Shown here piece after piece: positions 34,390 to 43,831 of a stretch of 64,000 bases of DNA (position 1 is the stretch's first letter; each line of letters opens with the position of its first letter). The position numbers were made by a program, and so were the translations under genes. The notes under the pieces are model-generated. The model had not been told where the DNA came from, ran no database searches, and worked only from the letters and a program-made list of their open reading frames with translations. The DNA is from JBMOOG01 sp049324535 (GTDB lineage: Bacteria > Pseudomonadota > Alphaproteobacteria > Rhodobacterales > Rhodobacteraceae). Location: positions 62,001-126,000 of the forward strand of contig JBMOOG010000007.1 of the NCBI GenBank assembly GCA_049324535.1. The letters are read 5' to 3'.

Positions 34390-34748
34390 GGTCCGGCCGC
34401 CGGCGGCGGCGCGCGGCGCGCCGCCTCGATCAGCGCCCAGACCTCGTCCAGGACCTGCGCCAGAGGCACGCCCCGGCTGGCGGCGATCTGCTCCAGCGTC
34501 ACCGGCCCGCCCTGCGGCGCAAGGCCCAGCCCCTCGCGCAGCGCGTCGGGCGCAAGGCCCCAGCTGCGCGCGACGTAGCGCGGCGTCATCCAGCCTTCGA
34601 GGCGCTGGTCCCGATGCGCCGGGTCCGACCAGTAGACCGTCGAGACGATCAGCCGGGTCAGGAAGAACAGCATCACCGACGAGGCCGCGACAAAGGCCAG
34701 AAGCGCAATCCGGTGACGGCGCCAGAGGAAGCGCAGGCCGCGCCTCAT
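34386..34748 (-). CDS. Small single-pass membrane protein between VWA and DedA genes
   Basis: 120 residues: a basic N-terminus (MRRGLRFLWRRHR), one membrane helix (IALLAFVAASSVMLFFLTRL), then a soluble part with RYVARSWGLAPDALREGLGL and VTLEQIAASRGVPLAQVLDE, which looks like a small helical DNA-binding-like or sterile-motif fold. Four-base ATGA overlaps join it to both the VWA gene upstream and the DedA gene downstream, so it is genuinely translated as part of the operon. No known family was recognised. Confidence 0.75.
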   Translation of the reverse strand: MRRGLRFLWRRHRIALLAFVAASSVMLFFLTRLIVSTVYWSDPAHRDQRLEGWMTPRYVARSWGLAPDALREGLGLAPQGGPVTLEQIAASRGVPLAQVLDEVWALIEAARRAPPPAAGP

Positions 34749-35932
34749 GCCAGCGCCCTCATGGCGCGGCTCAGCCCGTCGAGCGTCAGCGGAAACATCC
34801 GGCCCTCGAAGATGGCGCCGATCATCGCCACCGACTGCGCGTGCCGCCACTGGTCCTCGGGCAGCGGATTGAGCCAGACGCTTGCGGGCCAGCGGTCCCG
34901 GGCACGCTCCAGCCACAGCCGTCCCGGCTCGGGGTTCCAGTGTTCGCTGGCCCCGCCCGGATGGGTGATCTCGTAGGGCGACATGCTGGCATCGCCCACG
35001 AACAGGCATTTCCAGTCCCGCCCGTAGGTGCGCAGCACCTCCGCCGTCGGGGTCTGGCCGTCGCGGCGCCGGCGGCTGTCGTGCCAGACGCCTTCGTAGA
35101 GGCAGTTGTGGAAATACCAGTGTTCGAGGTGCTTGAACTCGGATCGCGCCGCCGAGAACAGCTCCTCGACCCGACGGACATGCTCGTCCATCGACCCGCC
35201 CACGTCGAGAAAGAGCACCACCTTGACCGCATTCCGGCGCTCGGGGCGGGTCTGCACGTCCAGCCAGCCCTGGCGTGCGGTGGCACGGATGGTCCCGTCC
35301 AGATCCAGCTCTTCGGCCGCGCCGTCCCGCGCCCAGCGCCGCAGCCGCCGCAGCGCCACCTTGATGCTGCGCGTGCCGATCTCGACCCGGTCGTCGAGAT
35401 CGCGGAACTCGCGCCGGTCCCAGACCTTGACGGCGCTGCGGCGGCGGCCGGTGTCCTGGCCGATGCGCACCCCCTCCGGGTTGTCGCCGAAGGCGCCGAA
35501 GGGCGAGGTGCCGGCGGTCCCGATCCATTTCGACCCGCCCTGGTGGCGGCCCTTCTGTTCGGCCAGCCGCTGGCGCAGCGTCTCCATCAGCGCCTCGAAG
35601 CCGCCCAGCGACCGGATCGCCGCGCGTTCCTCGGCGCTGAGGTACTTTTCGCCCAGCCGTTCAAGCCAGTCCCGCGGCAGGTCGAGCGCCTCGAGGACCT
35701 CGGCCTCGCCGATCCGGCCGAGGTTGCGGAAGGCGCGCCCGAAGGCGCGGTCGAAGCGGTCCAGATGACGCTCGTCCTTCACCATCGCGGTGCGGGCGAG
35801 GTGGTAGAAGCCGTCCACGTCGAGCGTGACGATCCCCGCCGCCATGCCTTCGAGAAAGGCGAGGTATTCGCGCGGGCTGACCGGCACGCCCTCGGACCTC
35901 AGCGCATGGAAGAACGGCAGGAACATCGGCAC
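34745..35932 (-). CDS. VWA-domain protein, CoxE-like partner of a MoxR ATPase
   Basis: 395-residue cytosolic protein. The C-terminal half is a von Willebrand A domain with the metal-ion-dependent adhesion site as VLFLDVGGSMDEH, in which Gly replaces the first serine of the usual DxSxS. The N-terminal half is helical with an EVLEALDLPRDWLERLGEKY segment. Proteins of this class work with MoxR AAA+ ATPases as metal-insertion or assembly chaperones; a MoxR gene lies 2.4 kb upstream on the same strand. Operon: VWA, membrane protein, DedA, then the M48 protease. Confidence 0.85.
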   Translation of the reverse strand: MPMFLPFFHALRSEGVPVSPREYLAFLEGMAAGIVTLDVDGFYHLARTAMVKDERHLDRFDRAFGRAFRNLGRIGEAEVLEALDLPRDWLERLGEKYLSAEERAAIRSLGGFEALMETLRQRLAEQKGRHQGGSKWIGTAGTSPFGAFGDNPEGVRIGQDTGRRRSAVKVWDRREFRDLDDRVEIGTRSIKVALRRLRRWARDGAAEELDLDGTIRATARQGWLDVQTRPERRNAVKVVLFLDVGGSMDEHVRRVEELFSAARSEFKHLEHWYFHNCLYEGVWHDSRRRRDGQTPTAEVLRTYGRDWKCLFVGDASMSPYEITHPGGASEHWNPEPGRLWLERARDRWPASVWLNPLPEDQWRHAQSVAMIGAIFEGRMFPLTLDGLSRAMRALA

Positions 35933-36001
35933 TCCGGGGACACGACCGCGATCATCGCAGTCTGCCGGACAAGCACAAGCCCCCGGGCACCGGCCGCCGC
36001 G

Positions 36002-36169
36002 TCAGGCCAGCAGACGCTCGACCCCGATGGTCAGGAACAGGCCGACGAGCCCGAAGAGAATCGCGTGGACGAGCGCGTACTGCCACTTGTCGAAGCGGTT
36101 GCCGCCGCGGCGCGACGCGCGCACCCAGCCGAAACCGGCGCCCAGAAGAAGTCCAGCGATCACGATCAT
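36002..36169 (-). CDS. Small two-helix membrane protein
   Basis: 55 residues with two hydrophobic helices (MIVIAGLLLGAGFGWVRA, and ALVHAILFGLVGLFLTIGV) joined by a basic, polar loop (SRRGGNRFDKWQ). Short proteins of this type are common in Rhodobacteraceae and are often misnamed apolipoprotein acyltransferase. It starts 25 bases after the DUF2927 gene stop, so it is likely co-transcribed. Function unknown. Confidence 0.65.
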   Translation of the reverse strand: MIVIAGLLLGAGFGWVRASRRGGNRFDKWQYALVHAILFGLVGLFLTIGVERLLA

Positions 36170-36194
36170 CGGCGTCCTGCCTTGCCTGCGGTCC

Positions 36195-37526
36195 TCAGCG
36201 CGCCGCCAGTCCCGCGATCTCCGCCGCCCGGGCCTGTGCCGCCGGGCCAAACCCATAGCGCCCCCAGACCAGACTGTCGAGCCTGACGGCATCGGCTTCG
36301 GCGCGCTGTCCGGCGGCCGCCAGCGCCTCGGCGCGGATGGCGAGCGCGGTGGACAGAAGGGCGGCGTTCTCGGCCTGAAGGGCGACCGGAGCCGCCGCCG
36401 TGGCGAGGGCCAGCGCATCGGGGTACTGGCCGGCGCCCAGCGCGAAGGCCGCAAGCTGGACATCGGCGTGGGCGGCCTGAATCCGGGTGAGCGGGCTTGC
36501 GTGAAGGATCGCGCTGGCGCGCAGGAAGGCCTCGAGCGCCCGTTCGGGCGAGCGGGCAAGGAGCAGGCGACCGAGCGCGAACCAGGCAAAGCCCGCGCGG
36601 CCGTCGCGCCAGCCCCGATCCTCGGCGATGGCAACGGCACGCTCGGCGGCGGAGATGCGGTCCTGAAGGCCGCGGGTGCCGCCCAGCGCGCTGTTGATCG
36701 CCTCGACGAAGGCGGGCGGCGTCTCCGGCGCGCCCCAGGCCGACCCGCGCCGGCCGGCCGGGTTCAGCCGGTCGAGGATCGCGGGCAGGCGCGCCGCGAC
36801 CTCGGCCTCGGTCATGCCGTTCGCCAGTTCGGGCGCGTAGTGGACCCGCAGGATCAGCATGTCGAAGCCGGTCAGGACCGACTGGAAGTTGTCGTCGTTG
36901 AACACCGAGTCGGGCAGCCGGAAGAGATCGTTGAGCGGACCCAACGCCTGCGCCAGCTCCTCGTGCAGGCAGTCGCGGATTTCCTGCGGCGAGGTGTCCG
37001 ACGGGATGAAGAGCGTCGCCGCCTCGCGCCGGGTGAGGGTCGTCCAGTCGAGGCGGGCGCCGCCCCGGGCGGCGCGGTACTCGGCAAAGCTGCCGACGCG
37101 GGGCGCGACGAAACAGGCCGCCTGCGGCACCGCGGCGCGCAGCCGGCTGCGGGGCAGGAACTCGACGCGGATCTGCGCGCCGTCGAGGGGGCCCTCGGCG
37201 ATGTCGAGCCCGGCCTCGGCGCGCAGACGGGCCAGAAGACGGCGCAGGTCGGCCCGGGCCGCCGCCGGCACCGGACCGGTCATCGCCACGCGGATCGGCC
37301 CCTCGAACCGCGAGAGCACCGGCACCGCGCGCCCGCTTTCCATGCGGAACACCAGCTCGCGATAGTCCTGCGCGATCTGGGCGTTCGGGCGTTGCGGCGG
37401 CACCGGGCGCGGCGGGCCGAAGACCACCGCCGGCAGATCGCGCGGCGCGCCGGGGACCGGCGGCGGGCCGGACGTCCCCCCGCAGGCGGCCAGCCCGAGA
37501 CAGAGCGCGACGACGGCGCGCCTCAT
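36195..37526 (-). CDS. DUF2927 lipoprotein
   Basis: 443 residues with a lipoprotein signal (cysteine 15 in LCLGLAACGG), then a proline-rich spacer. The core has an HEELAQALG segment in IRDCLHEELAQALGPLNDLF, which resembles a single-zinc HExx-type motif and may indicate a degenerate peptidase fold. The C-terminal 150 residues are alpha-helical TPR-like repeats (ERAVAIAEDRGWRDG to LRASAILHASPL). It overlaps the GNAT gene stop by four bases. Function unknown; located at the envelope. Confidence 0.8.
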   Translation of the reverse strand: MRRAVVALCLGLAACGGTSGPPPVPGAPRDLPAVVFGPPRPVPPQRPNAQIAQDYRELVFRMESGRAVPVLSRFEGPIRVAMTGPVPAAARADLRRLLARLRAEAGLDIAEGPLDGAQIRVEFLPRSRLRAAVPQAACFVAPRVGSFAEYRAARGGARLDWTTLTRREAATLFIPSDTSPQEIRDCLHEELAQALGPLNDLFRLPDSVFNDDNFQSVLTGFDMLILRVHYAPELANGMTEAEVAARLPAILDRLNPAGRRGSAWGAPETPPAFVEAINSALGGTRGLQDRISAAERAVAIAEDRGWRDGRAGFAWFALGRLLLARSPERALEAFLRASAILHASPLTRIQAAHADVQLAAFALGAGQYPDALALATAAAPVALQAENAALLSTALAIRAEALAAAGQRAEADAVRLDSLVWGRYGFGPAAQARAAEIAGLAAR

Positions 37527-37969
37527 GGGCGGCGATACCGGATGAACGGCGTCACCTGGCCGATGCGGTCATAGAGCCGGCGCGCCGTGGTGTTGAACTC
37601 CTGGGTGAGCCAGTAGACCGACACCGCCCCGCGCCGGTCTGCCGCGGCATAGACCGCCTCGATCAGCGCGCGGCCCACGCCCCGGCCGCGCACCTCGGGA
37701 TCGGCAAAGAGGTCCTGGAGGTAGCAGGTGTCGGCCACCGCCCAGCAGGTCCGGTGAAACAGGTAGTGCACGAGCCCGACCTGCCGGCCGCCGACCTCGG
37801 CGATCAGGCCGCGGAACTCGCCCGGCGCCCCGCTCAGCAGCCGGGCGAAGGTCGTGCGGTAGACCTCTTCGGGCACCGCGGTCTCGTAGAAGGCCAGATA
37901 GGCTGCCCAGAGCCGCCGCCATTCGGCTTCGTCGGCGTCGGTCAGGGGGCGGATGGACAGGTCGGTCAT
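37523..37969 (-). CDS. GNAT-family N-acetyltransferase
   Basis: 148-residue acetyltransferase. The acetyl-CoA loop is DPEVRGRGVGRALIEAVYAAA, with flanking strands typical of GNAT enzymes and a C-terminal YDRIGQVTPFIRYRRP. The start codon is at 37969. Its stop overlaps the start of the DUF2927 gene, so the two are translationally coupled. Substrate unknown: possibly an amino acid or small amine. Confidence 0.82.
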   Translation of the reverse strand: MTDLSIRPLTDADEAEWRRLWAAYLAFYETAVPEEVYRTTFARLLSGAPGEFRGLIAEVGGRQVGLVHYLFHRTCWAVADTCYLQDLFADPEVRGRGVGRALIEAVYAAADRRGAVSVYWLTQEFNTTARRLYDRIGQVTPFIRYRRP

Positions 37970-38031
37970 GGCATATCCGGCGCAGGGAGCCCCGACGCTA
38001 GCGGCATTGCGCCCGGATGCGAAGGGGCCTG

Positions 38032-38078
38032 CGATTTTTCGGCGAAAAATCGTGGCAAATCTTCGTACGAAGATTTGC
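38032..38078 (-). terminator. Tandem palindromes at the 3' end of a small gene
   Basis: Two perfect adjoining inverted repeats. The first is 24 bases long with CGTACG at its centre (half-arm GCAAATCTTCGT, 38055-38078). The second is CGATTTTTC, three bases, GAAAAATCG (38032-38052). They directly follow the 38081-38311 stop codon. The AT-rich arms stand out in this genome. The probable function is termination; the CGTACG palindrome may also bind a protein. Confidence 0.6.
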
Positions 38079-38080
38079 GG

Positions 38081-38311
38081 TCAGCAGATGATCTGGAACA
38101 TGCCGCTGTTGCAGAAGATCACGAACTGGTCGCCCGAGCGCACCATGTGAAAGCCGCGGGCGCGCACTTCGTCGGCGAGGCGTTCGACGCCCACCTCGCG
38201 ACAGACCCAGCTGACCTTGCGCCGCACGACGCCACCCTGTCCGGCGGTTCGTGCGCTGAAGATGCGGGCGATCCACTGGTCGGACGAGGTGGGGCGGGTC
38301 ATGGTCGGCAT
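38081..38311 (-). CDS. Small conserved protein, unknown function
   Basis: 76-residue protein: RPTSSDQWIARIFSARTAGQ, then GGVVRRKVSWVCREVGVERL, then ADEVRARGFHMVRSGDQFVIFCNSGMFQIIC. The C-terminal beta-hairpin-like part and cysteine pair suggest a compact fold. Homologues in the family are sometimes misannotated as phosphoribosylanthranilate isomerase, which it does not resemble. It sits between the MoxR gene and the palindromes. An internal ATG at 38302 is an alternative start. Confidence 0.6.
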   Translation of the reverse strand: MPTMTRPTSSDQWIARIFSARTAGQGGVVRRKVSWVCREVGVERLADEVRARGFHMVRSGDQFVIFCNSGMFQIIC

Positions 38312-38377
38312 GCGGCCAGCCTGCGCGAGGACGGTTAACCAAGGGTAAACAAGGGCAAACCGGTCGAGGCCGGCCGC

Positions 38378-39217
<840 letters not shown>

Positions 39218-39393
39218 CGTAAACTCCGGGCTCTGCGGCGGGGCTGGTCCCGTCATAGCCGCCGGGTCACTTCGCCGCAACCCGGCCCGCGGGCCAGTGG
39301 ACATCGCCACCACCTTGGTTTATGTGGGCGCCCGAGAGGTGCCCGATGACCGTGAACGAGTTGAATCGCAAGGGCGGGCGGCAGGAGGCAGGC

Positions 39394-39816
39394 ATGAAGG
39401 CTGAGATCTTTCTCCCCGAAGACTACCGGCCGGCCGAAGACGAGCCCTTCATGAACGAGCGGCAGCTCGAATACTTCCGCCGCAAGCTGGTCGCCTGGAA
39501 GATCGAGCTTCTGGAACAGAGCGCCGAGACCCTGGAAGGGCTTCAGGACAGCGGCCGCAACGTGCCCGACATCGCCGACCGCGCCAGCGAGGAAACCGAC
39601 CGCGCGCTGGAGCTGCGCACCCGCGACCGCCAGCGCAAGCTGGTGTCGAAGATCGACGCCGCGCTGCGCCGGATCGAGAACGGCGAATACGGCTATTGCG
39701 AGATGACCGGCGAGCCGATCAGCCTCAAGCGGCTGGACGCGCGCCCGATCGCCACGATGACGCTCGAGGCGCAGGAAAGGCACGAGCGTCGCGAGCGCGT
39801 GCACCGCGACGACTGA
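39394..39816 (+). CDS. dksA: RNA polymerase-binding transcription factor DksA, zinc finger degenerate
   Basis: 140-residue secondary-channel regulator that with ppGpp tunes rRNA and amino acid promoters. The coiled coil spans about residues 20-95 and has the acidic tip DIADRASEETD. The C-terminal finger, which in enterobacteria has four zinc cysteines, keeps only one here (YGYCEMTGEPISLKRLDARP, then ATMTLEAQERHE). This looks typical of alphaproteobacterial DksA and predicts a zinc-independent fold. The ATG at 39394 has a GGAGG site; a 24-residue longer frame is less likely. Confidence 0.93.
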   Translation: MKAEIFLPEDYRPAEDEPFMNERQLEYFRRKLVAWKIELLEQSAETLEGLQDSGRNVPDIADRASEETDRALELRTRDRQRKLVSKIDAALRRIENGEYGYCEMTGEPISLKRLDARPIATMTLEAQERHERRERVHRDD

Positions 39817-39867
39817 CGTGGGCCCGGCCGCGGCGGCGGCGGACTTGATCTGCCGCAAGGACAGGAC

Positions 39868-39902
39868 ACCGCCGGACCCTCAGGGTGCCGGCGGTTCGTT
39901 TT
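39868..39902 (+). terminator. Rho-independent terminator of dksA
   Basis: ACCGCCGG, twelve bases, CCGGCGGT, then TTCGTTTTC. It lies 52 bases after the dksA stop and just before the monooxygenase gene. Confidence 0.75.
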
Positions 39903-39915
39903 CCGGGGGAACGGC

Positions 39916-41067
39916 ATGTTGAAGGACCGGTCGGTCACCGTGCTGGGCGCGGGTGTGGCGGGGCTTGCGGTGGCGCGCGCGCTGGCGCTGCGGGGCGCGC
40001 GGGTCACGGTTCTCGAGCAGGCCCCGGCGATCCGCGAGGTGGGCGCCGGGCTGCAGGTGTCGCCCAACGGAACGCGGGTGCTCGAGGCCCTCGGACTGGG
40101 CGGGCCGCTGGCCGAGGCCGGCGAGCCCGCCCGGGCGATCGAGCTGTGCGACGGCGAAACCGGCGCGACCGTCCTGCGGATGCCGCTGGGCGCGGGCTAC
40201 CGGTTCCTGCATCGCGCCGACCTGATCGCGCTGCTGGCCGATGGGGCGCGCACCGCGGGGGTCGAGATCCGGCTTCTCCAGAAGGTCGTGGCCGTCCGGC
40301 TGGGCGCGCATCCGCCGCGGCTGATCCTGGCGCAGGGACATCAGATCGAGGTTCCGCTGCTGATCGGGGCCGACGGGCTGCACAGCCTCGTGCGGCAGGC
40401 GCTCAACGGCACCGTGGCTCCGTTCTTCACCCATCAGGTGGCCTGGCGCGCCACCCTGCCGGCCGAGCCCGGAACGCCGCCCGTGGCCCGCGTCTACATG
40501 GGGCGCGGACGCCATCTGGTGACCTACCCGCTGCGCGGAGGGACGCTGCGCAACATCGTGGCGGTCGAGGAGCGCCGCAAATGGGCCGAGGAGAGCTGGT
40601 CGCTGACCGACGATCCTCTGGCGCTGCGCATCGCGTTTGCCGATTTCGCCCCCGAGGTGCGCGGGTGGCTCGACGCGATCGATACGCCGAATCTCTGGGG
40701 TCTCTTCCGCCACCCGGTGGCGCCACGCTGGCATGGCGACGGCGCGGCGATCCTGGGCGATGCCGTTCACCCCACCCTGCCGTTCCTTGCGCAGGGCGCC
40801 AACATGGCGCTGGAGGATGCCACCGTGCTGGCCCGCGCGCTGGACACGCAGGACGACACGGCGGCGGCCCTTGCGGCCTACCAGTCCGCCCGCGAGACCC
40901 GGGTGAAGCGCATCGTCGCCGCGGCCAACGCCAACGCCCGGGCCTATCACCTCGCCGGCCCGATGCGCACGCTGGCCCATCTGGGGCTGAGGGCGGTGGG
41001 GGCCTTTGCCCCCGGCGCGATGCTGAGACGGTTCGACTGGCTCTACGGCTTCGACGCGACCGCCTGA
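39916..41067 (+). CDS. FAD-dependent monooxygenase (aromatic hydroxylase-like)
   Basis: 383-residue flavoprotein of the PHBH/salicylate-hydroxylase group. It shows the N-terminal GxGxxG (VLGAGVAGLAVARAL), the arginine following the first helix (VSPNGTRVLEALGL), LLIGADGLHSLVR, and the second FAD motif GDAVHPTLPFLAQGANMALED. The substrate is unknown; relatives hydroxylate salicylate or other phenolics, and some act in quinone synthesis. It follows the dksA terminator and has a GGGGGAAC leader. It is likely monocistronic. Confidence 0.85.
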   Translation: MLKDRSVTVLGAGVAGLAVARALALRGARVTVLEQAPAIREVGAGLQVSPNGTRVLEALGLGGPLAEAGEPARAIELCDGETGATVLRMPLGAGYRFLHRADLIALLADGARTAGVEIRLLQKVVAVRLGAHPPRLILAQGHQIEVPLLIGADGLHSLVRQALNGTVAPFFTHQVAWRATLPAEPGTPPVARVYMGRGRHLVTYPLRGGTLRNIVAVEERRKWAEESWSLTDDPLALRIAFADFAPEVRGWLDAIDTPNLWGLFRHPVAPRWHGDGAAILGDAVHPTLPFLAQGANMALEDATVLARALDTQDDTAAALAAYQSARETRVKRIVAAANANARAYHLAGPMRTLAHLGLRAVGAFAPGAMLRRFDWLYGFDATA

Positions 41068-41265
41068 CCGGACGGGCGCCTGTTCATCCTCCGTCGCCTT
41101 CCGCATCGGCACGGGCCCTCCGGAGACGGTCGGGAAAACCGGACTTTCCGTAACGTCAATTTTCCCGCATAGGTAGATCATCGGCGCATTTTTCGCGCCG
41201 AGCCTCTTCCCGACGCCATGTTCATGCCGCCGCTCCTGCCCGAGCGGCCCGAGGGAGATTTTGCC

Positions 41266-43263
41266 ATGACCCTTTCGATCGGACGCCCCTTCCCCGACAC
41301 CAGCGCCCGCGCCCGCGAGGCCCACGACCGCCGCGCGGCCGCCCTGTCGCTTGCGGCCGGACACGGCTGCGCGCTGACCCGGCCCAACGGCGAGGAAACC
41401 GCCTATGGCGCGACCTTCGCGCTGAGCTATCACAAGGGCCTGCCGCATGATGCGGGCGGGTTCGTCCACGGCCCGAGCCATGCCGCGATGGTCCGCGCCC
41501 TGACCGGGCACGAGGATGGCGCGGTCGAGACCCTGCCCCTCGGCGCCAACCGCCGGCCCGGCAGCAGCCCCGAGGCGCCGCCGCGCCACACGACCGCGCC
41601 GGGCGAAGATCCGGCGCAGCCGCTTGGCTATCGCAAGCTGACGAGCCCGCTCACCGGCCATGTCTACGAGGTGCAGGGGGCGGATGCGGCGGCGTTCACC
41701 ATTGCGCCGGCGCCCCTTCTTGCCAGCGACGAGCTGGCCGCCGAGATGGCCGAGCTCTACGTGATGGCGCTCTGCCGCGATGCGCCCTTCACCGATATTG
41801 CCGCGGGCACGGCGCCGGCGAACCTTGGCGCGCTCTTCTCCGCCCTGGCCGGCATGCCCTGGCTGAACGGCAGCCACGTCCCGCAGACGGCGTCCGAGGC
41901 GCGGCGCCTTGCGGCCCGCGGGGTGCTCGGCAGCACCGGCGATCTCTTCCGCGGCTCGACCCCCGGCGCGAAGGCCGGGCACTGGATGTCGCAGTTCCTG
42001 CTGGTCGGCAACGACAACACGCGGTTCGAGTTCCTTCAGCCGAACGGCACCGCCGCCTCGCCCGGCCCGGCCGGCCCGGATTTCCGCGGGACATTCGCCG
42101 AGTTCCGCGCCAACGACGGGTTCATCCTCTACGGCACGCAGATCATCGACCAGCGGTCGATCGTGGCGCGCGAGGGCGTGGATTACATGACCGACTGGGC
42201 CAGCTGGCTCGACTGCCAGAACGGGGTCGATTTCAACAACCTCGACCTCTTCCGCAACCGCAGGCGCTATCTGACCACGCCGCGCGACATCGCGACCTAC
42301 GTGCACTACGACGCGCTCTATCAGGCCTATCTGAACGCCTGCCTCATCATGCTGGCCGACCCGGCCTTCGCCAAGGACCGGGGCCTGCCGGAAACGGCCA
42401 GCCGCACCCGCGCGGCCTTTGCGTCCTTCGGCGGGCCGCACATCCTGTCGCTGGTGACCGAGGTGGCGACGCGGGGGCTCAAGGCCGTGTGGCGGCAGAA
42501 ATGGCTGCATCATCGCCGCGCCCGTCCCGAGGTCGTGGCCGCGATGCTGACGCTGCACGCGAACGATCCCGGCCGGATCTCCGACCCGGCGCTGGCAGCC
42601 GCGCTCACCGCGCTGCGCGCGAGGATCCCGCAGGTCATCCTCGACGCCGTGGCCGCCCACAACGCCGTGCAGAATGCCGCCTCGCGGTTCACGCCGGTGG
42701 CGCCGCCCGACCCCGGCCTTCCGGTGATCGATCCGGCGCGCAATTACCTGCTGCCGATGGCCTTCCCGGAGGGGTCGCCCACGCATCCGGCCTATGGCGC
42801 GGGGCATGCGACGGTCGCCGGGGCCTGCGTGACCATGCTCAAGGCCTTCTTCGAGATGACCGACCCCGATGGCAGCCCCCGCCCCTGGCCGCACACGCCG
42901 CTTGTCCCGCGGCTGAAGGAGGCGGAAGGGGGCGAACTGGTCCCCGATCCGGCGGCGCCGGCCCTGACCATCGCGGGCGAACTCGACAAGCTCGCGGCCA
43001 ACATCGCCATCGCCCGCAACATCGCCGGCGTGCACTACTACACCGACTATTTTGAATCGCTCCGGCTGGGCGAGCGGATCGCGGTCTCGGTCATCGCCGA
43101 CCAGATGGGCATGTACGGCGAGCCGGTGAGCGTCGCCTTCACCAGCTTCGACGGCGATTCGATGCGGCTGACCGGCACCGGCGGCGGCACCCATCTGGCC
43201 ATCACCGGCCCCGGCGGCGCGCCCGTGACCGCCGCGGACTGGTACGGACGCTACGGCACCTGA
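41266..43263 (+). CDS. Vanadium-dependent haloperoxidase (bromoperoxidase type)
   Basis: 665-residue protein. All vanadate-binding motifs are present: Lys412 and Arg420 in QKWLHHRRARPE (spacing 8, as in algal enzymes), Ala512-Gly513-His514 in THPAYGAGHATVAG, and Arg584 with His590 in ARNIAGVHYYTD (spacing 6). The position that is often serine before Gly-His is alanine, as in some cyanobacterial and bacterial members. It would oxidise bromide or chloride with hydrogen peroxide to hypohalous acid. There is no Sec or Tat signal, so it is cytosolic or exported by another route. The ATG at 41266 follows GGGAG. Confidence 0.9.
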   Translation: MTLSIGRPFPDTSARAREAHDRRAAALSLAAGHGCALTRPNGEETAYGATFALSYHKGLPHDAGGFVHGPSHAAMVRALTGHEDGAVETLPLGANRRPGSSPEAPPRHTTAPGEDPAQPLGYRKLTSPLTGHVYEVQGADAAAFTIAPAPLLASDELAAEMAELYVMALCRDAPFTDIAAGTAPANLGALFSALAGMPWLNGSHVPQTASEARRLAARGVLGSTGDLFRGSTPGAKAGHWMSQFLLVGNDNTRFEFLQPNGTAASPGPAGPDFRGTFAEFRANDGFILYGTQIIDQRSIVAREGVDYMTDWASWLDCQNGVDFNNLDLFRNRRRYLTTPRDIATYVHYDALYQAYLNACLIMLADPAFAKDRGLPETASRTRAAFASFGGPHILSLVTEVATRGLKAVWRQKWLHHRRARPEVVAAMLTLHANDPGRISDPALAAALTALRARIPQVILDAVAAHNAVQNAASRFTPVAPPDPGLPVIDPARNYLLPMAFPEGSPTHPAYGAGHATVAGACVTMLKAFFEMTDPDGSPRPWPHTPLVPRLKEAEGGELVPDPAAPALTIAGELDKLAANIAIARNIAGVHYYTDYFESLRLGERIAVSVIADQMGMYGEPVSVAFTSFDGDSMRLTGTGGGTHLAITGPGGAPVTAADWYGRYGT

Positions 43264-43279
43264 CCGGGGCGGCCGGGCC

Positions 43280-43831
43280 TCAGGCCGCGGGACCGGCCAG
43301 GGCCTTGCCGAGCCGCGGCAGGTAGGCCTTCTTCAGAAGCGGGCGCAGCCCACGGGGTGCGCCCGCGATCCGTTCGGCCTCGGCCGCGACCCGCGCCACC
43401 GCGGCGGCCACCCGGTCGGGCGACCGGAGCCAGAGATCCGTCAGGAAGGCGTCCGGATGCAGGGCCCGGAGCCCCAGACCCGAAAGACTGGTGCGCGGGA
43501 AGTCGCGCAGGTTCAGGGTCACGATCACCCCGGCCCCGGCCTTGATCGCCGCGGCGAGGACATGGCGGTCGGCCGGATCGGGAAGGTCATAGGCGGCCTC
43601 GGCCGCCCGTTCCTCCTCGGCGGTCAGCGGCACCATCGCCTGCGGGAACCGCCGGTTCAGCGCCGCGGCCTCGGCCTGCGGATCGCCGCCCTCGCGCAGC
43701 GCCGCCAGCACCCATTCCCGCTCGATCCTCGGCGACCAGAGCGGCGCGAACAGCCCCGCCTCGGCGACGGCCAGGAGAATCTCGCGCAGCACGGTCGGAT
43801 AGAGCACGCAGGCGTCGAGAACGGCCTTCAT
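43280..43831 (-). CDS. PIN-domain protein
   Basis: 183-residue putative ribonuclease. The acidic residues expected of PIN domains are visible in MKAVLDACVLYP, the DPADRHVLAAAIKAGAG block and LNLRDFP. It is longer than VapC toxins and has a basic helical C-terminus; no antitoxin gene is next to it, so it is probably not a classic toxin-antitoxin pair. Its start overlaps the rRNA methyltransferase stop by four bases, so a role in RNA metabolism is reasonable. Confidence 0.8.
   Translation of the reverse strand: MKAVLDACVLYPTVLREILLAVAEAGLFAPLWSPRIEREWVLAALREGGDPQAEAAALNRRFPQAMVPLTAEEERAAEAAYDLPDPADRHVLAAAIKAGAGVIVTLNLRDFPRTSLSGLGLRALHPDAFLTDLWLRSPDRVAAAVARVAAEAERIAGAPRGLRPLLKKAYLPRLGKALAGPAA

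Noticed and set aside
39880..43194. 1104-codon open frame on the minus strand over the monooxygenase and haloperoxidase genes
   Set aside because: Its product is low-complexity and Arg/His/Gly-rich without any domain, while the opposite strand encodes two proteins with intact active sites. It is a GC-bias shadow.
43280..43831. VapC toxin of a toxin-antitoxin pair
   Set aside because: The protein is longer than VapC, there is no antitoxin gene, and it is coupled to an rRNA methyltransferase.
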